Shown piece by piece: positions 46,501 through 57,900 of a DNA stretch of 64,000 nucleotides. The DNA lies in the NCBI GenBank assembly GCA_012845835.1, contig JABAKD010000020.1:1932936-1996935 (forward strand). Direction: 5' to 3'. The translations under genes were made by a program, and so were the position numbers. The notes beneath the pieces were generated by a model. That model had not been told where the DNA came from and searched no databases. It saw only the letters and a list, made by a program, of their open reading frames with translations. Source of the DNA: Undaria pinnatifida. Its lineage: Eukaryota > Sar > Phaeophyceae > Laminariales > Alariaceae. The number at the start of each line of letters is the position of its first letter. Positions within the stretch are counted from its first letter, which is position 1.

Positions 46501-49500
46501 CTCCTACGGTATGCCACGACAAACAACACATTGCTGTACCCGGAGCTTTGCCCCCTGGAGGCAGCCTTGGCCTGGGGGAGTAGGCAAGCGGTTTCCTTAA
46601 CCCTGGTGCTACTGCAAATAATATACCAGGTATCCCACATATTCCACGCATTTGTCCCCAAAAATGTTGGCACAGTTCTACAGGGGCTAACGGTGCACCA
46701 TCAACCTCAAGCTGATGTGTACCGTCGGCTCCAACGGTTCCAACACCAAGGCCCAATCTTGACGCCGACGACCCTGGGCGCGAGCGCTGCCACCACTTAC
46801 GACTGCACAGCAAACAACGGTGCAAAATAAATGGTCCTGATCTAATTCCACGATAAGATGTCCCCACAAAAGTGGTGGAGCTCTAAAGGGGGTAACCCGG
46901 CGACAGAGTACGGGCGCATCATGCCGTCGAGGCGAACCGGAACCGGCGAGGCGAACCGAAACCGAACCCGGCGGCGACCGAACCGCTGTCGACCGTATCA
47001 CGCCGCATTCCATCCACGCGGACGATGGGCACCACGCCCCCCGCCGCTTCTCGAGCGCAAGCAGCAGAGCTCGCGTAGAAAAAATAGGCTCAGACCAAAC
47101 ATCCATGGCATTTATAGACGTCGCACCTTCTCTTCTGCCCGTCTCTCCGCCATCGCCGCTCTCTCCTCGCACCTCGCACAGGCTGCTTCCAAGCTGCGGA
47201 TGGCCAACTGCTGCTCTCGAGCTTCTCGGTCCTTTTTTAGGACAAAAACGAAACACAGGCCAGCTCGGAGACGTCAAGCCCTTGATAACTGTACTTGCGT
47301 TTTGAGACAAAACTACGTGGAAGTAGCGTGGAATTTTTTTGGAGTGGTCAAAGTTAACAGATTAAACCTCCTCAGAACTGCACCCCATAATTTAGGGGCC
47401 ACACTGCTTGAAACTAGTATGATATCAATTTTTTGCGGCAGTAGAAAGGATACGGTGGTAGTGGGGGTAGCAGTGGTGGTTGATGGTGGCCTGTGTTGCT
47501 ACTCCAGGTTTCGATGGCGTCGACCCGGCTGGTGCGATCAGTCCGTTGCGCGCACGACAAGCGCAATATCCGCTGCGGTTTCTTTTCACCCTCCTATTCG
47601 CTAACAACGCTCCAGCCTGAAGCTATGCGTTTCCCGTTGTTGCATAGATGGAGCACCGCCGCAACATACGAACAACTTCACTTCAATTGTCTTCAAAGAG
47701 TGAAAATACAGTTGCCTTTCAAACTGCGGTGGAATCGCCCTTCAAGCTGCAGAGCAGCTGCAGTTGCCTTTTAAAATTCGGTGCAGCCGCGGGAAACCAA
47801 CCCACCACCCACCGCAACGGGAACACCTCTTCATATACATATGGACAACGCTCAGAAAACGTTAGCTCAGTGCAGGGAGCAACGGTACATGCGTCGCTCA
47901 TCGCGAATGCGTTCGAGCTTTAATGGCGAGTCCTTGAAAACACAAACACGATTCAATAGGCATGTTTACCAGGTAAGAGGTCGTGGTGCTATGGTTTACA
48001 ACTGGTCACACTGGATACATGATGCGACAAGGTGGGGGGACACCGACGGTGGCCGCCGTGGTGGTCAAGCCAACGCCTCTCTAGCACGCCAGCCTCCTAC
48101 AAAATGCCATACCATGAAAATAACATCCAACAACAACCGGCTTTTCTGGCACAAGATGCCACAACATGAAGGAAGATCCAACAAACAACTGGTACCTGAT
48201 CCTCGAGCTTGCGAGACTGCGCCCTGAACTTTTCCTGCCCCGCACGTCGGTCCTGCTCCAACTCGACCACGGCCTCCCGGAGCTCGGCGAGGCTCTTCTC
48301 TCGGGTTTGGAACGCTGCCGACGTGGCCTTGAGCCGAGCACGCAGCTCAGAAACCTAGTAGTTTAGATGTTTTGGGGTTGTTGTAGTTGGTGCAAAGAGG
48401 GGGCGGGGGTGGCTAGCTGCGTTGGGGTGGATGACACGGTGAAATACACCCAAGGGTTTTCACCTGGTATAAAGTACTGGTATACCCGTAAGACCGTTGC
48501 CAATGGCAAGCCGATGCGTAGCAAAAAAAACGAAAACGAAGACACCGCCCATACTTTGCCTGGACGGTTGTCTATGGGTCCGGTTTTTTAGATATTTTGT
48601 GGAAATTTCCAACTTTCCGGTTGAAAGAATCTGGCGGCGATCTTGGGCAGCATCTGCTTGATTTTGGATTAGAAGCGGCGAGAGTTCGTGTCGTCCACAC
48701 AGTTCGCTCGACGAAGTCCACGATAGCGTCATAAGATCTGAACGTGGCGAGCTCATTAGGGGCTCCGGCCCACCACTGGTGTACCGTGCTCACACTGTCG
48801 CCGGCGATGTACAGCGGGCGCCGACCAGACTGTTGTTAAAATACATTTGGCTAGTGCGCGAAAAACAGAGACAAAACTCTCGATCGTCTCCAAACGGGCA
48901 AAACATAGAATTTGAGAGTATCGGAGGAAAGACCACAAGATAAAGCGGGCAACATCTCGCGCCCTAGAGCATAGGTCAACATGAACTCTTCGGCGTTACC
49001 ATCTACACTCTTGTGGCCTTGTGTTACGTGGGTTGTCTCTATCTTGAGATCGAAGGTCAATTGTGGGTGTTAAACAATGCTGACTGAGGCTCGATCAAAA
49101 TTGGCGAATTGGGCCGCTTGACAACAAAATAATCGTTTTTTTTCCCTGTCGTTATTTCTACACAGCGACGGCACGGCAACATTTTCAGCAAAAAACGTGA
49201 ACAATTAGTTTTTTTCAGTTAAACTATCGCCTTGCCATTAGCAACGGTCTAAGACCGCGGGGCATCCCTAAGGAATATTTTGCCAAGATTGCGTGAGTAG
49301 GCGTTTCGCCAAAAACTACAAACGAATTGGAAATGGAGTTGAGAGTTTTACAAGCAAGATCCAGTTTTCTCGGAAAAAAAAAACTGATGAACAGTTTGAA
49401 GAATTCAGAGCTTTCCGCCCTTTTTCACCCTTTTTCTAGCCAAATACTTGACTACCTCAAACGGCCACAAATTTCCCCTCTCCACAATTTTTCCGGGTAC

Positions 49501-52500
49501 GTACGTACACTGCTATTTGCATCCAAGCACTGCTCGGCTGCCGTGCCAACCTAACACTGGTGGGGCATTTTGCGACGCACACTGACGACGACACGGGTGG
49601 GGGGGTTCGCCCCCCCCCCCGAAACTGCTATTTGCATCCAAACACTGTTCGGCTGCCGTGCCATCCAAACACTACACTGCTGCTGCTGAGGGGTTGTAGG
49701 GCTCCTTCTCTCGACTGTCGACTACACCCCACAGAACTCTGCCTTCTTTCCTGTGACAACACTGCCGTACGCGGCTTTGAGGTTGCGCTCGTGCACCCAA
49801 CACTCCTCCTCCGTGCCTCTGTGCGTCTGCTACAGTGCGTCCGCTGCGCACGCGTGCTTCCGACACATCATGCATTCGGCTGCTGTTGCGAGCTGTACTC
49901 CTCCTCCTCCTCCTCCTGTCTCTTCTGCCGCAGCACTCGAGTACAGCAGTCTACTTGTTGCTTTAGACACTGTCCTGCTGCCTTACGTGCCACCGACAGC
50001 ACTCATGCACAGCGGTCCGGTGGGTATGCTGTTGTGTATCTATGTCACGCGAGCACATCCAGCCTACACCTCCCTGTTCAGGCCTCCTTCCCATTCTCCA
50101 TCCGCGAAGAATAGGGAATCACGCAACATACCCCCCTCTCCGAAAATTCGAAGAGAGAAGGGGGGGGGGGATGCTTTATCAACAAACATCTCATTTCTTT
50201 GTGACCTGCGATTCGATCCTGCCAGTGTCTGCCGTGTGTGTCTCCAGCGGCGGTGCGTGTGTCCTTCTCCTGCGGCTGCGGCCTCGCTGCTGTCGCTGCT
50301 CCTCTCTTGCGACTGCTGAGGGTGTCTGCTATGAGCCTTCGTGTTTTGCTCGTGCTAGACTTCTGCTGATCTTGGGCTATGCTTTACCAACAAATATCTC
50401 ACTTCTTTGTGACCTGGGCTGCGGAAAGAAGTCTCCTCCTGAAGAAAACCGCCTCCTCGTAGAAACCCCAAATTTCAAACGGCCACAAGACCCAAAAACG
50501 CTGTTCCGTAACACTTTCATCCTCTCGCCCTCAGCACACACACACACTCACACCGCGCACACCACACTACCACTACTTCTGTCCCCCGTGGGAGAAACCT
50601 CCCTCCTCGTCGCGTGTTGTTGTCATTTTGTGGCTCCTGAATATCGACGATTTTCGACCACTGCAGCATCCCAAAAGTCGAGGTGTCGATCTCCGCTGAA
50701 AAATTGCGGACGGCCAATCTGAATAGAATTACGAGTTGCTGTGGATGCAACACTATGCATAAACACCCGCTGTCTCTGAGGCATCTAGTAGTTGAAGGTC
50801 GGAATGCAGCGTGTTAAAAATGCGGCGTAATAAACTGCGCAAAAAAAAAGATCTGGAGGATACAGTGAAGAAACAAAAAAAAACGGGGATGGGGCGTGGT
50901 TCAAGATTCCCCGCGGCCTTAATGCTTTCAGGTTGCCGTCGGTTGGTGCGCAGAAGGTGAGGTGGCCGTCGCGAAAGGCATTCGTTCGGGCACTAGGTGC
51001 CATACGGGCGGCATTCACAGCCGCAATCGCTGATAACCCCTCTGCGCGACGACGTCAACGGTGCATCTGTCGCAGAAGCGTCACTCATGCTGTAAAGAAC
51101 ATCCGGGATCTGGTCTGCCTTCACAGGAATACGAAGTGCGCGCACGGTGGCCAACGATACGAATGCGACGCTGAAACCGAGAGTCAGAGCTGCGCGAGGG
51201 TGACTCGTATTCAGAACTTATTGGTACCATCGTCAACATACGAGGCATCCACCGTACGTAGCCTAACCCACCTCGTCCATCAACCGCCGCACTACATCCC
51301 GCCCTCCCTGAGCCCTGAGCTCCTGCACCTCGCGCTCTGCATTCCCAAGCTTGCGCCTTAACAAATCCGCCGTCCCCTCTTCCTGCCTGGCTTTCTTCTT
51401 CAGCTGCTCTACTGCAACTCTCTGGGCACGCAGGCTGCGCACCGATCCCCTTATCGCCTCCAGTTCTTGGTCGGAATCGTAGCTAGGGCGATCCAGGGCG
51501 GACTCCGTGCTCCCTCCTGGAGCGTGTGAGGCACCCGTGTAGCACAACACAAGGGAAGGGTGAGGATTGGGAAGGACACGCGCCCAGGGTTAACAGTGTC
51601 CCGCATGATCTCGATTTCATGCGAGTACGAGATGGCTCTGAAATTTTTTGAAGACACCTTCATCTCCTGTCTCCATCCGTCTGCCACGTACATACAGTAT
51701 GTTACAATACGTGCTGGTGAAACTCTATTCGTACACGATGACATGTGCTGCAGCGTGACTACAATAATGCGAGGGTGCGATGTGACAACTCGAGCTGCGC
51801 CGCCAACTATACCGGAGGATACTCGTACGCGCAGTACTCGTACAAACATAATACCATGTCATCTTATGTTAGGTTTTGATTTATGAAACTTACTCAAGAC
51901 GGGCGATCGATTTAGTACGCAGCTCGCAAAGATGAGTATCGACCCTCGTAAGTCGTCGAACTCACAGCTGACGTCGTTACAATATTTTTATTAAATACAA
52001 GCGCTCCGCTCCGCGGGCGGCTGAGACCGCCCGCTACGCTCGCGCAAGACAAGGAAGAATGCAACAAAAAACATGTAAAGGGGGCAGAAAGAAGGAGGCG
52101 CATGATTTGGTGCAGACAGCGATTTGATAATGCCAAGAGCTGCTTGTGCAGAGCAAATTGCCCTGTTGTGCTTAGCTGTGCTGTGTGCTTTTGTCACCGG
52201 TGTTACGTTCTGATCGGCAGTACGGGGGTAATTTGAGTGGGGGAAAAAACAGGGGGCCGTGAAAGATCAAATACATGTATAGAAAAAGAAAAAAGAAGAA
52301 AAGTATTACCCAACAACACATACTATACCCGGTACTGCTCTATGTTCGAAAGAAAGCACACAGCGCAGCACGACACAGCACCGTAGCGAAGGGCACGGCA
52401 CCGCACCGTACGGCTCCTCACGGCTCCGCACGGCGCTACGCTGCGCTGCTGGGCTATATACAGCCGGACTGATCTGAGCTGGGCGTGCATTGTGATCCAA

Positions 52501-54015
52501 CAGCGTAGTACCTGATGGTATGTACAAACCTGGTGTAGTAGTACCGGTATGTACTATAAGCCTCAAAAGGTATTTTCGTTGGTTCGAATCCCGGTGTCAT
52601 CGGGGAAAAAAAATGATCCTCATGGAAAAAACAATAGATAGCTCATAACTGGCCCACAGCTTCAGCTTGCTCCTGTTGCCTTGTGTTGTGTGCCCTTGGG
52701 CGCATTACAAAAAATATCGCATGGACGTCTATTAAAATGCAAGTCCAACTCCCTCGCATGGACGTCCATTAAAATGCAAGTTCAACTCCCAAAAACAAAT
52801 CTTGGAGAAAAAGAGTAAACAAATAAAAAAAAGGTTAAAAAAATGGTCAGAACATGAAAAACGAGTTCGAACGAATCAAATTTAAAGGAGATAGTAAAAA
52901 ATGAACGAAGAAACAAATGAAGACGAAAAAAATGCAACAATTGACGAAATGGAAAAACCATACAGTGTGGAAGAAAGCAAAGAAAAGCTGGAACGGTTAA
53001 AAAATGTTGCCAAGAGGTGCTTGTGCAAAGCTAATTGCCCTGCGCTAGATGCTTGTTGATGTCACGTGTGATGAGAACACGACACGTACAGAATAAATGG
53101 TACCTGGTACCTGTATCATACCTGGTACTACTGCTGTATGTTCAAAAGAACGCACAGCGCCGCACGACACAACACCGCAAAACGAAGGGCAAGACACGGC
53201 ACCGCACTATGCCGCGCTGCACTGCTGAGCTATTATAGCCGGGCTGACCTGAGCTGGGGGTGCGTTGTGATCCAAGAACGTAGTATGTACAAAATTATTA
53301 ATAGTACCGGTACGTGGGATGATACTGCGAACAAATGTTACTGGCATGTACGAACTAATAAAAGTACCGCAAAGCACGCAGCACGGCAAAGCAGCAAAGC
53401 ACGTCAAAGCACAGCGCTGCGCTCTGCTAAGCGAGAGCTGCAGGGCATCGCAGGGCAATGCACGGCGCTGCGTTGCTGCGAGCTACCTGGTATAGCGCTG
53501 CGGTGGGGTGTTGGGCGGTGCGGAGCTGATGTGCCAAGCCCAGATCTCAGCTGACGAAACTTCGTCAAGCACAAAAGAAATGGTGGGCTACAGGGCATCG
53601 CAGGGCACAGCACGGCGCTGCGGAGCTGATGAGCCACCGGAGATGCCAGGGATGCACCAACCGAGCGCTTTCAGCACGAAGATATTTTTCCCCAGCAACT
53701 AATTTTCTTAAGGAACTTCGGGACGGTTCTTATCCCCAGCAACTAATTTTCTTTTCGGCAATTACGGGCTGAGAAGGGCTGAGAGGGGGGAGAATATGCC
53801 GAGCGAGACCTCCGAGGGGGTCGAGAACTAAAAAATTAGTCCAAGTCTAGACTATGTATTTGAATACGCACCTGATGTCTTTTCTACCCCTGCAGGGCTG
53901 AAAGACGGGTACTGCGCCGTTTTAGCGGCGGCGATGAGGCTTGAGTTATCGAGGCCTGGGAGAGCGGCAAGGATGTCGAAGGAAGATTCATCCGCTACCG
54001 CTGTTGCCCAGCATC
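43572..54015 (-). CDS. Long coiled-coil protein, ends incomplete
   Basis: Exons on the minus strand are 54015-53872, 51516-51272, 48354-48196, 47231-47127, 46409-46275, 45931-45761, 44890-44711, 44312-44213 and 43653-43572, about 440 residues. All eight joins agree in phase, most at phase 0 between heptads, and each exon has a plausible acceptor and a GT donor. The first assigned exon is globular or disordered (FDILAALPGLDNSS). From about residue 60 onward the text is almost pure coiled coil, for example RSLRAQRVAVEQLKKKARQE, VVELEQDRRAGQEK, AEAEHRAKELEREA and LRQRLEQEKREREQW. Such proteins often form cytoskeletal, centrosomal or tethering rods, but no family was recognised. The N-terminal exon or exons upstream of 54015 and the C-terminus below 43572 are not assigned. 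Introns run from 343 bp to 2.9 kb. Confidence 0.82.
45255..45665. repeat. Degenerate ~45-bp 'gacccgacccgcgagattt' array
   Basis: Eight or so diverged copies of a unit combining 'gacccgacccg', 'cgcgagatttcgaa' and 'acacttactg' occur, with inverted pieces (GGGTCGGGTCATGACCC at about 45418-45434). It fills the coiled-coil intron between 45760 and 44891. Confidence 0.75.
49325..50730. repeat. Diverged local repeats in a coiled-coil intron
   Basis: The text 'ctgctatttgcatccaagca' to 'cggctgccgtgcca' is present at about 49509-49550 and 49624-49665. 'atgctttatcaacaaacatc' with 'tttctttgtgacctg' recurs at about 50171 and 50379. 'caaacggccacaa' occurs at 49457 and 50477. The family is unknown. It also includes a GGGGGGG-TTCG-CCCCCCC hairpin at 49599-49617. 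Confidence 0.6.
51910..52260 (-). repeat. Repeat family A, reverse copy
   Basis: On the minus strand the landmarks are 'gccgatcagaacgtaacacc', 'cagcacag', 'gctcttggcattatcaaat', 'cgcctccttctttctgc', then the hairpin 'gcgggcggtctcagccgcccg' and 'gcggagcgctt'. It lies in the largest coiled-coil intron or intergenic part. Confidence 0.75.
52340..52500. repeat. GC-rich 'cagcac' cluster, short copy
   Basis: The same text style as 35270-35860 ('cagcacgacacagcaccg', 'gctgcgctgctgggcta') follows the family A copy, as it does at 35 kb. The two repeats therefore travel together. Confidence 0.65.
52560..52800. repeat. tRNA-B-box-bearing insert with 37-bp tandem duplication
   Basis: A perfect Pol III B-box text GGTTCGAATCC occurs at 52574-52584, followed by A-runs, as in a tRNA-derived SINE. 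A 37-bp unit beginning 'tcgcatggacgt' is duplicated at about 52716-52790. It separates the repeat copies on either side, suggesting an insertion. No folded tRNA could be drawn. Confidence 0.45.
52897..53058 (+). CDS. Small Glu/Lys-rich ORF with bacterial-looking leader
   Basis: In an A-rich insert (~52800-53010), a frame starting MNEETNEDEKNATIDEMEKP runs about 50 codons. It is preceded by AAAGGAG, at Shine-Dalgarno spacing from the ATG. An upstream frame (KKWSEHEKRVRTNQI) stops within the same leader, an operon-like arrangement. The last third of the ORF is host family A repeat, so if this is a transferred fragment it is truncated. Base composition differs sharply from its surroundings. It may be organellar or bacterial DNA, or merely an A-rich tract. 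Confidence 0.25.
53005..53640. repeat. Family A fragment plus GC-rich 'cagcac' cluster
   Basis: 53009-53060 matches the 'caagagctgcttgtgcagag' part of family A. Two TACCTGGTA 9-mers follow at 53101 and 53119, then 'cgcacagcgccgcacgac' runs and three 'gcgctgcg' blocks to 53640, with 'ctacagggcatcgcagggca'-like pairs. Confidence 0.65.
53674..53760. repeat. Short duplication 'ccccagcaactaattttctt'
   Basis: Two copies of a 20-bp text lie about 40 bp apart, just downstream, in coiled-coil transcript order, of exon 54015-53872. Confidence 0.75.
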
Positions 54016-54978
54016 CTGGAAACGGACGTCGAAGGCAGAGCACAGAAGAAGTATTCAAGAGTACCAGAGGCAGCAAAAAAGGTCGTTACGACGTACAAGG
54101 TGTCAAGCACATGATACCAACGTCGACAACAGATACCTGGTATCACGCTTGCCTCACGCCCATATCGGGAACAGGATTCACCTCGAGGTTGGCTGATGGT
54201 GGGAAACACAACATACACATACTGGCGCACTGATACTACTACCTGACTACTCTAACTGGCCAAGTGCCTAATGTCTGCACCGTGGTGCACAACAGTGTAC
54301 GGAGTCCGGAGCATGCAGCCCTTGTATGCTATGACACCCTTGTCGTACTATTAATATTAATACCTACCAGGTGCTGCTGCTGCAGCAGCATGAAGTACAA
54401 GTGGGAAGTTTCTAACGGATTTCGAATAGCTCGGTCTCTTCCCCCCTGCTATGGTAGCAATTATCAACAACATTGGACAGCCGGGCACACAACCAATACC
54501 GTACATACTATTGCGATGGATCTCGCTTTAGGCCGTGCGCCGGACCATGAATTGATGCTCGCGGAGTGGCGGAGTTGGCGGGAGCAGGCACAAGGCACAT
54601 CGAGTGCGGCCTGTATCACGTATCGTCAACGAAACCGCCAAATTCACCGAGGGCCAACGTGACTCCTTGCTTTCAAACACTTCCAATGCACGCCTTTACC
54701 TGACGACATGATTGTGTTGTGACCCTTGAACTATCCCTATCTCCTGCGCTGCTCCAGCATAAGAGAAGCTCGGAGGGAGTACCAACGGCAGACCGAACCG
54801 ATACGCCAGGGTAGGGGGTGTAGAGAAGATGGTCCTCAAAAATATATGCCTGCATATCGTTATAAAACCCGTTCAGGGTTTTCGTCGGCTCTTTTTCTCT
54901 CACCCCTCACGAGCACGAGCACTAAGGACGCCGGCGACAACACCTCACGGCCCACGCCTACATAACGCCAAAGGAGCG
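54016..54978. promoter_or_regulatory. Divergent region between coiled-coil and membrane-protein genes
   Basis: Under 1 kb separates the last assigned coiled-coil exon (minus) from the ATG of the membrane-protein gene (plus). It must hold the remaining 5' exon or exons of the coiled-coil gene and both promoters. A minus-strand block ending QPR before GTGAAT (about 54178-54230) fits the phase. A plus-strand frame at 54264-54662 is open but unsupported. Confidence 0.45.
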
Positions 54979-57900
54979 ATGACGTTCTCCCTGACTGAGA
55001 ATTTTCCGTTCCTGGCGTTGCCGCTGACTTTGATAGCCCTCAAGGTATGCCGTCCCCACCACCTCCACATGTCGGCGTTCTCGGTGCATTTTTCCCATTT
55101 GCCTCCTGTTTCGGCTAAAATTAGCCAAAACGTGCCTTGTCCACCCAAGGTTTGCCTCACCGTTCCCGGTTATCGTTGTGCAACACGCATCACCCCTGGG
55201 TTTCTCCCCATCTAGGGGCTCAAAGGAGCATGCGTGTCAAGCCACAATTTGGCTATCTTTAGGCTTTCGCTCCTAAGGCCTCAGGGTTGGACTATCATTA
55301 CAACCATAATATTTGCTACCCTGTTCGGTTGCCTTCCATTTTCCACTGCTGTGCTGCTGCTGTGTGAGAGATCCTCGTTTTCCCAATTGCGGCGTGATCG
55401 CTCGCTGCTTGCATGAAGGCCGCGGCTATTCGTCGATGATACGAATGTGATTCATGCCATCGACGTGCTTTCGCCCGACTTATGGCAGGTCATGTACGAT
55501 CTGTTGCACCCCGTGGCGTTCTTCGCGCTCGTCGCTGCCGGCATCGGGGCCTACATGTTCTACGCAGGGAACAAGGTAAGGCAGGGCTGCCCCTGACGTT
55601 TGGTGTTCATTACTTACCCTCCCCAATCCCCACGCTAACTTGTACGAAGCTGCATGGGAGAGGAGCACTACCCTGCACTGCAGACATCCACAGTATACGA
55701 ATATTAGCTCCTGCTATGAGGGACGAAGTGGAAAATATGGCAGATATCAATATGTCGGCGGAGCCGGTCAACGAAGGAGCCAAGATGCTAACTAAGATTG
55801 AAGGCGGGTTGTCTACGAGCGTGCGTTGCACCGGTTTTCTGGTTTAGGTTCTTTTCGTGACTGGACCTGTTCGGCAAAGTTGGTGGAAGCTTTTGACCAG
55901 ATCTCCTCAAAACGGATTATTCTTGCGCTTCGTTTATAGCTTTTCCCCGCTCAGCAATGATAGAACTGTAAGTAGTGCCCACCTCGGAACCTTATCTGCG
56001 GCTCCACGCCCTTGGGCACGCAGGTCGGGGTGCGTGGTCAAGTCCAGGATGATTCGGCGGATGGTTTGTTTTTATCTGTTCTGATTCAGAACATTCTCAC
56101 CAATTTCTCCGCCAGCGAGCACGTGTGATGGGTTGTCGGCTTCTGTTTCCGAGATGGTGACTTGGTCTCGATCCGTCACCCTCTGCGCTTCCAGCTCGAC
56201 TTGGAAATGCTGTACGGCCGAGGTGATGGACTGGCGCGGCCGTACACCATTTTACCGTGGCATAATGCGATTGGCGGCTTCCTGTTTGTCGGCAGTGTTC
56301 ATTGGTTGATTCGGTAGGGCAAGATTCCATTGTTTGTCCTTGATACTTTGGCTTGTGGTCTTGTGGTGCAAAAATTACAAATTATCAAGTTTTGCTCTCT
56401 CAAGGACACGAGGTGCGCCGTGATTGGCGGTGCAGTTTGTGACTGGTGACTTGAACGGTTTTGGACTTGAGCGAGATGTTTGCCTGTAGCTGGCGGTCAT
56501 GCTAGAGTGCTAGGGATGTCGTGTTGCAGATGACCACCCTCTCGTACCGGCTTATATACCAGGTTACATCTAAGTGGCGCCGACGATTCGTAATATTTAT
56601 AGGTAGATGCCGAAGCAAAGCTCGCATATGACATGACCAACAATACCAAAAAATATCCAATAGTGGGCACATACTCGAGATGAATATTGCCGACTTTGCC
56701 GAAAATGGAGTCTGGCTCGTGTAACTTTCGTACACATGATATGTTGGCACTTAAACGGTACGGCGCGTGAGAAATCAGGGGTATGTGTTTTTTTAACGGA
56801 GCTGATACATCTCACATTGCAGTGCATTTGGTATTCACTGCCACGGTGCGGATGATAAGTATTGTATTTCAATGCGATTCACTGCGGTACGTGGTGCTTG
56901 TAAGCGATAATATGTCCTAGAGGGCTGCCGCAGCACCTGCTGCTGCAATTGTTCGTTCTACCCGTACAATGTCAATAAGCGCCCCCCCCCCCATTGTTCT
57001 TGGTTCGACATGAACGCCTCCTCGCAAACAGAGCCCGGCTGCGCAGAGGACCGCCAAGCGCGCGGAGGCGACGGCTGACAGTCTCATCCAGGAGCTCACT
57101 CAGGAGGAAGACAGGTGAGGCAACCTGCAGTTGCGTCTGTGTGGGCACGGAAGGAATACAACGGTAGTTGCACGCTGCAGGACACTTGGACTGGCTTGGC
57201 GTGTATAGTGTTGAGGAGCTGCGCTAACACAGTACTCTGTTTTAATCATACACGAACTCAGGGGTGAACAATCAATGAAACTGCTGTCATCTTGTTTTCA
57301 ACGTGGACAAACGTCGACAAGCTAGAGGGTTTTGTTGTAAGTTTCGGCTGCGGCTGCGTTCACCTTGACGTATACCTGGTACCTGATACTTGTATTTGTG
57401 ACTCTTGAGCCTGGTGCTACATGAGTCTCGTTCTCGAGTTCCAACGGTAGTCGTCTGACAAGAAACACCCAAATTCAGTCCTATGTACCGTATATTTTGG
57501 GACGACCGGCCAAGGTTGCAGTCTTGCCTGGCCCTTACACATCCCTCTCTACCCGCCGCCATATTTTAGCCTCGTATATCGGTACCAACCCGCATTTTCG
57601 CTGCCCTGTGCTTTTATTGGTGATGTACAGGGCAAAGGAGGACGCGGCAAAGAAGCAGGCCGCTAAGGACAAGAAGGCTGCGGCGAAGCAACAGCAGGAG
57701 GTGCGTGGTGTTGTCGTCGCCACCGCCTGATCACATTGTGCGCACTCAACGTCACGGTGGCGTTTAGGCACAGTTTTTTTCCGCCAACGCTATATAGGGA
57801 TCTTGCGGCGTTGACTGGTACCTTCAGACTTGACAAGTATATAGCGCCTACATGCAGAGGTGGCAGATACCGGCTTCTTTTTTAGGAGGACCGGCGCTGC

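Noticed and set aside
52574-52584. Complete tRNA gene around GGTTCGAATCC
   Set aside because: No acceptor, D or anticodon stems could be paired. At most it is a tRNA-derived relic.
53894-54078. Plus-strand exon reading after an excellent CCCCTGCAG acceptor
   Set aside because: The minus-strand reading of the same block has an equally good acceptor, a better donor (GTGCGT) and joins the next coiled-coil exon in phase.
54264-54662. 132-codon plus-strand frame (APDHELMLAEWRSWREQ)
   Set aside because: No splice context, no family, and it lies in the short divergent region. It was kept only as a remark.
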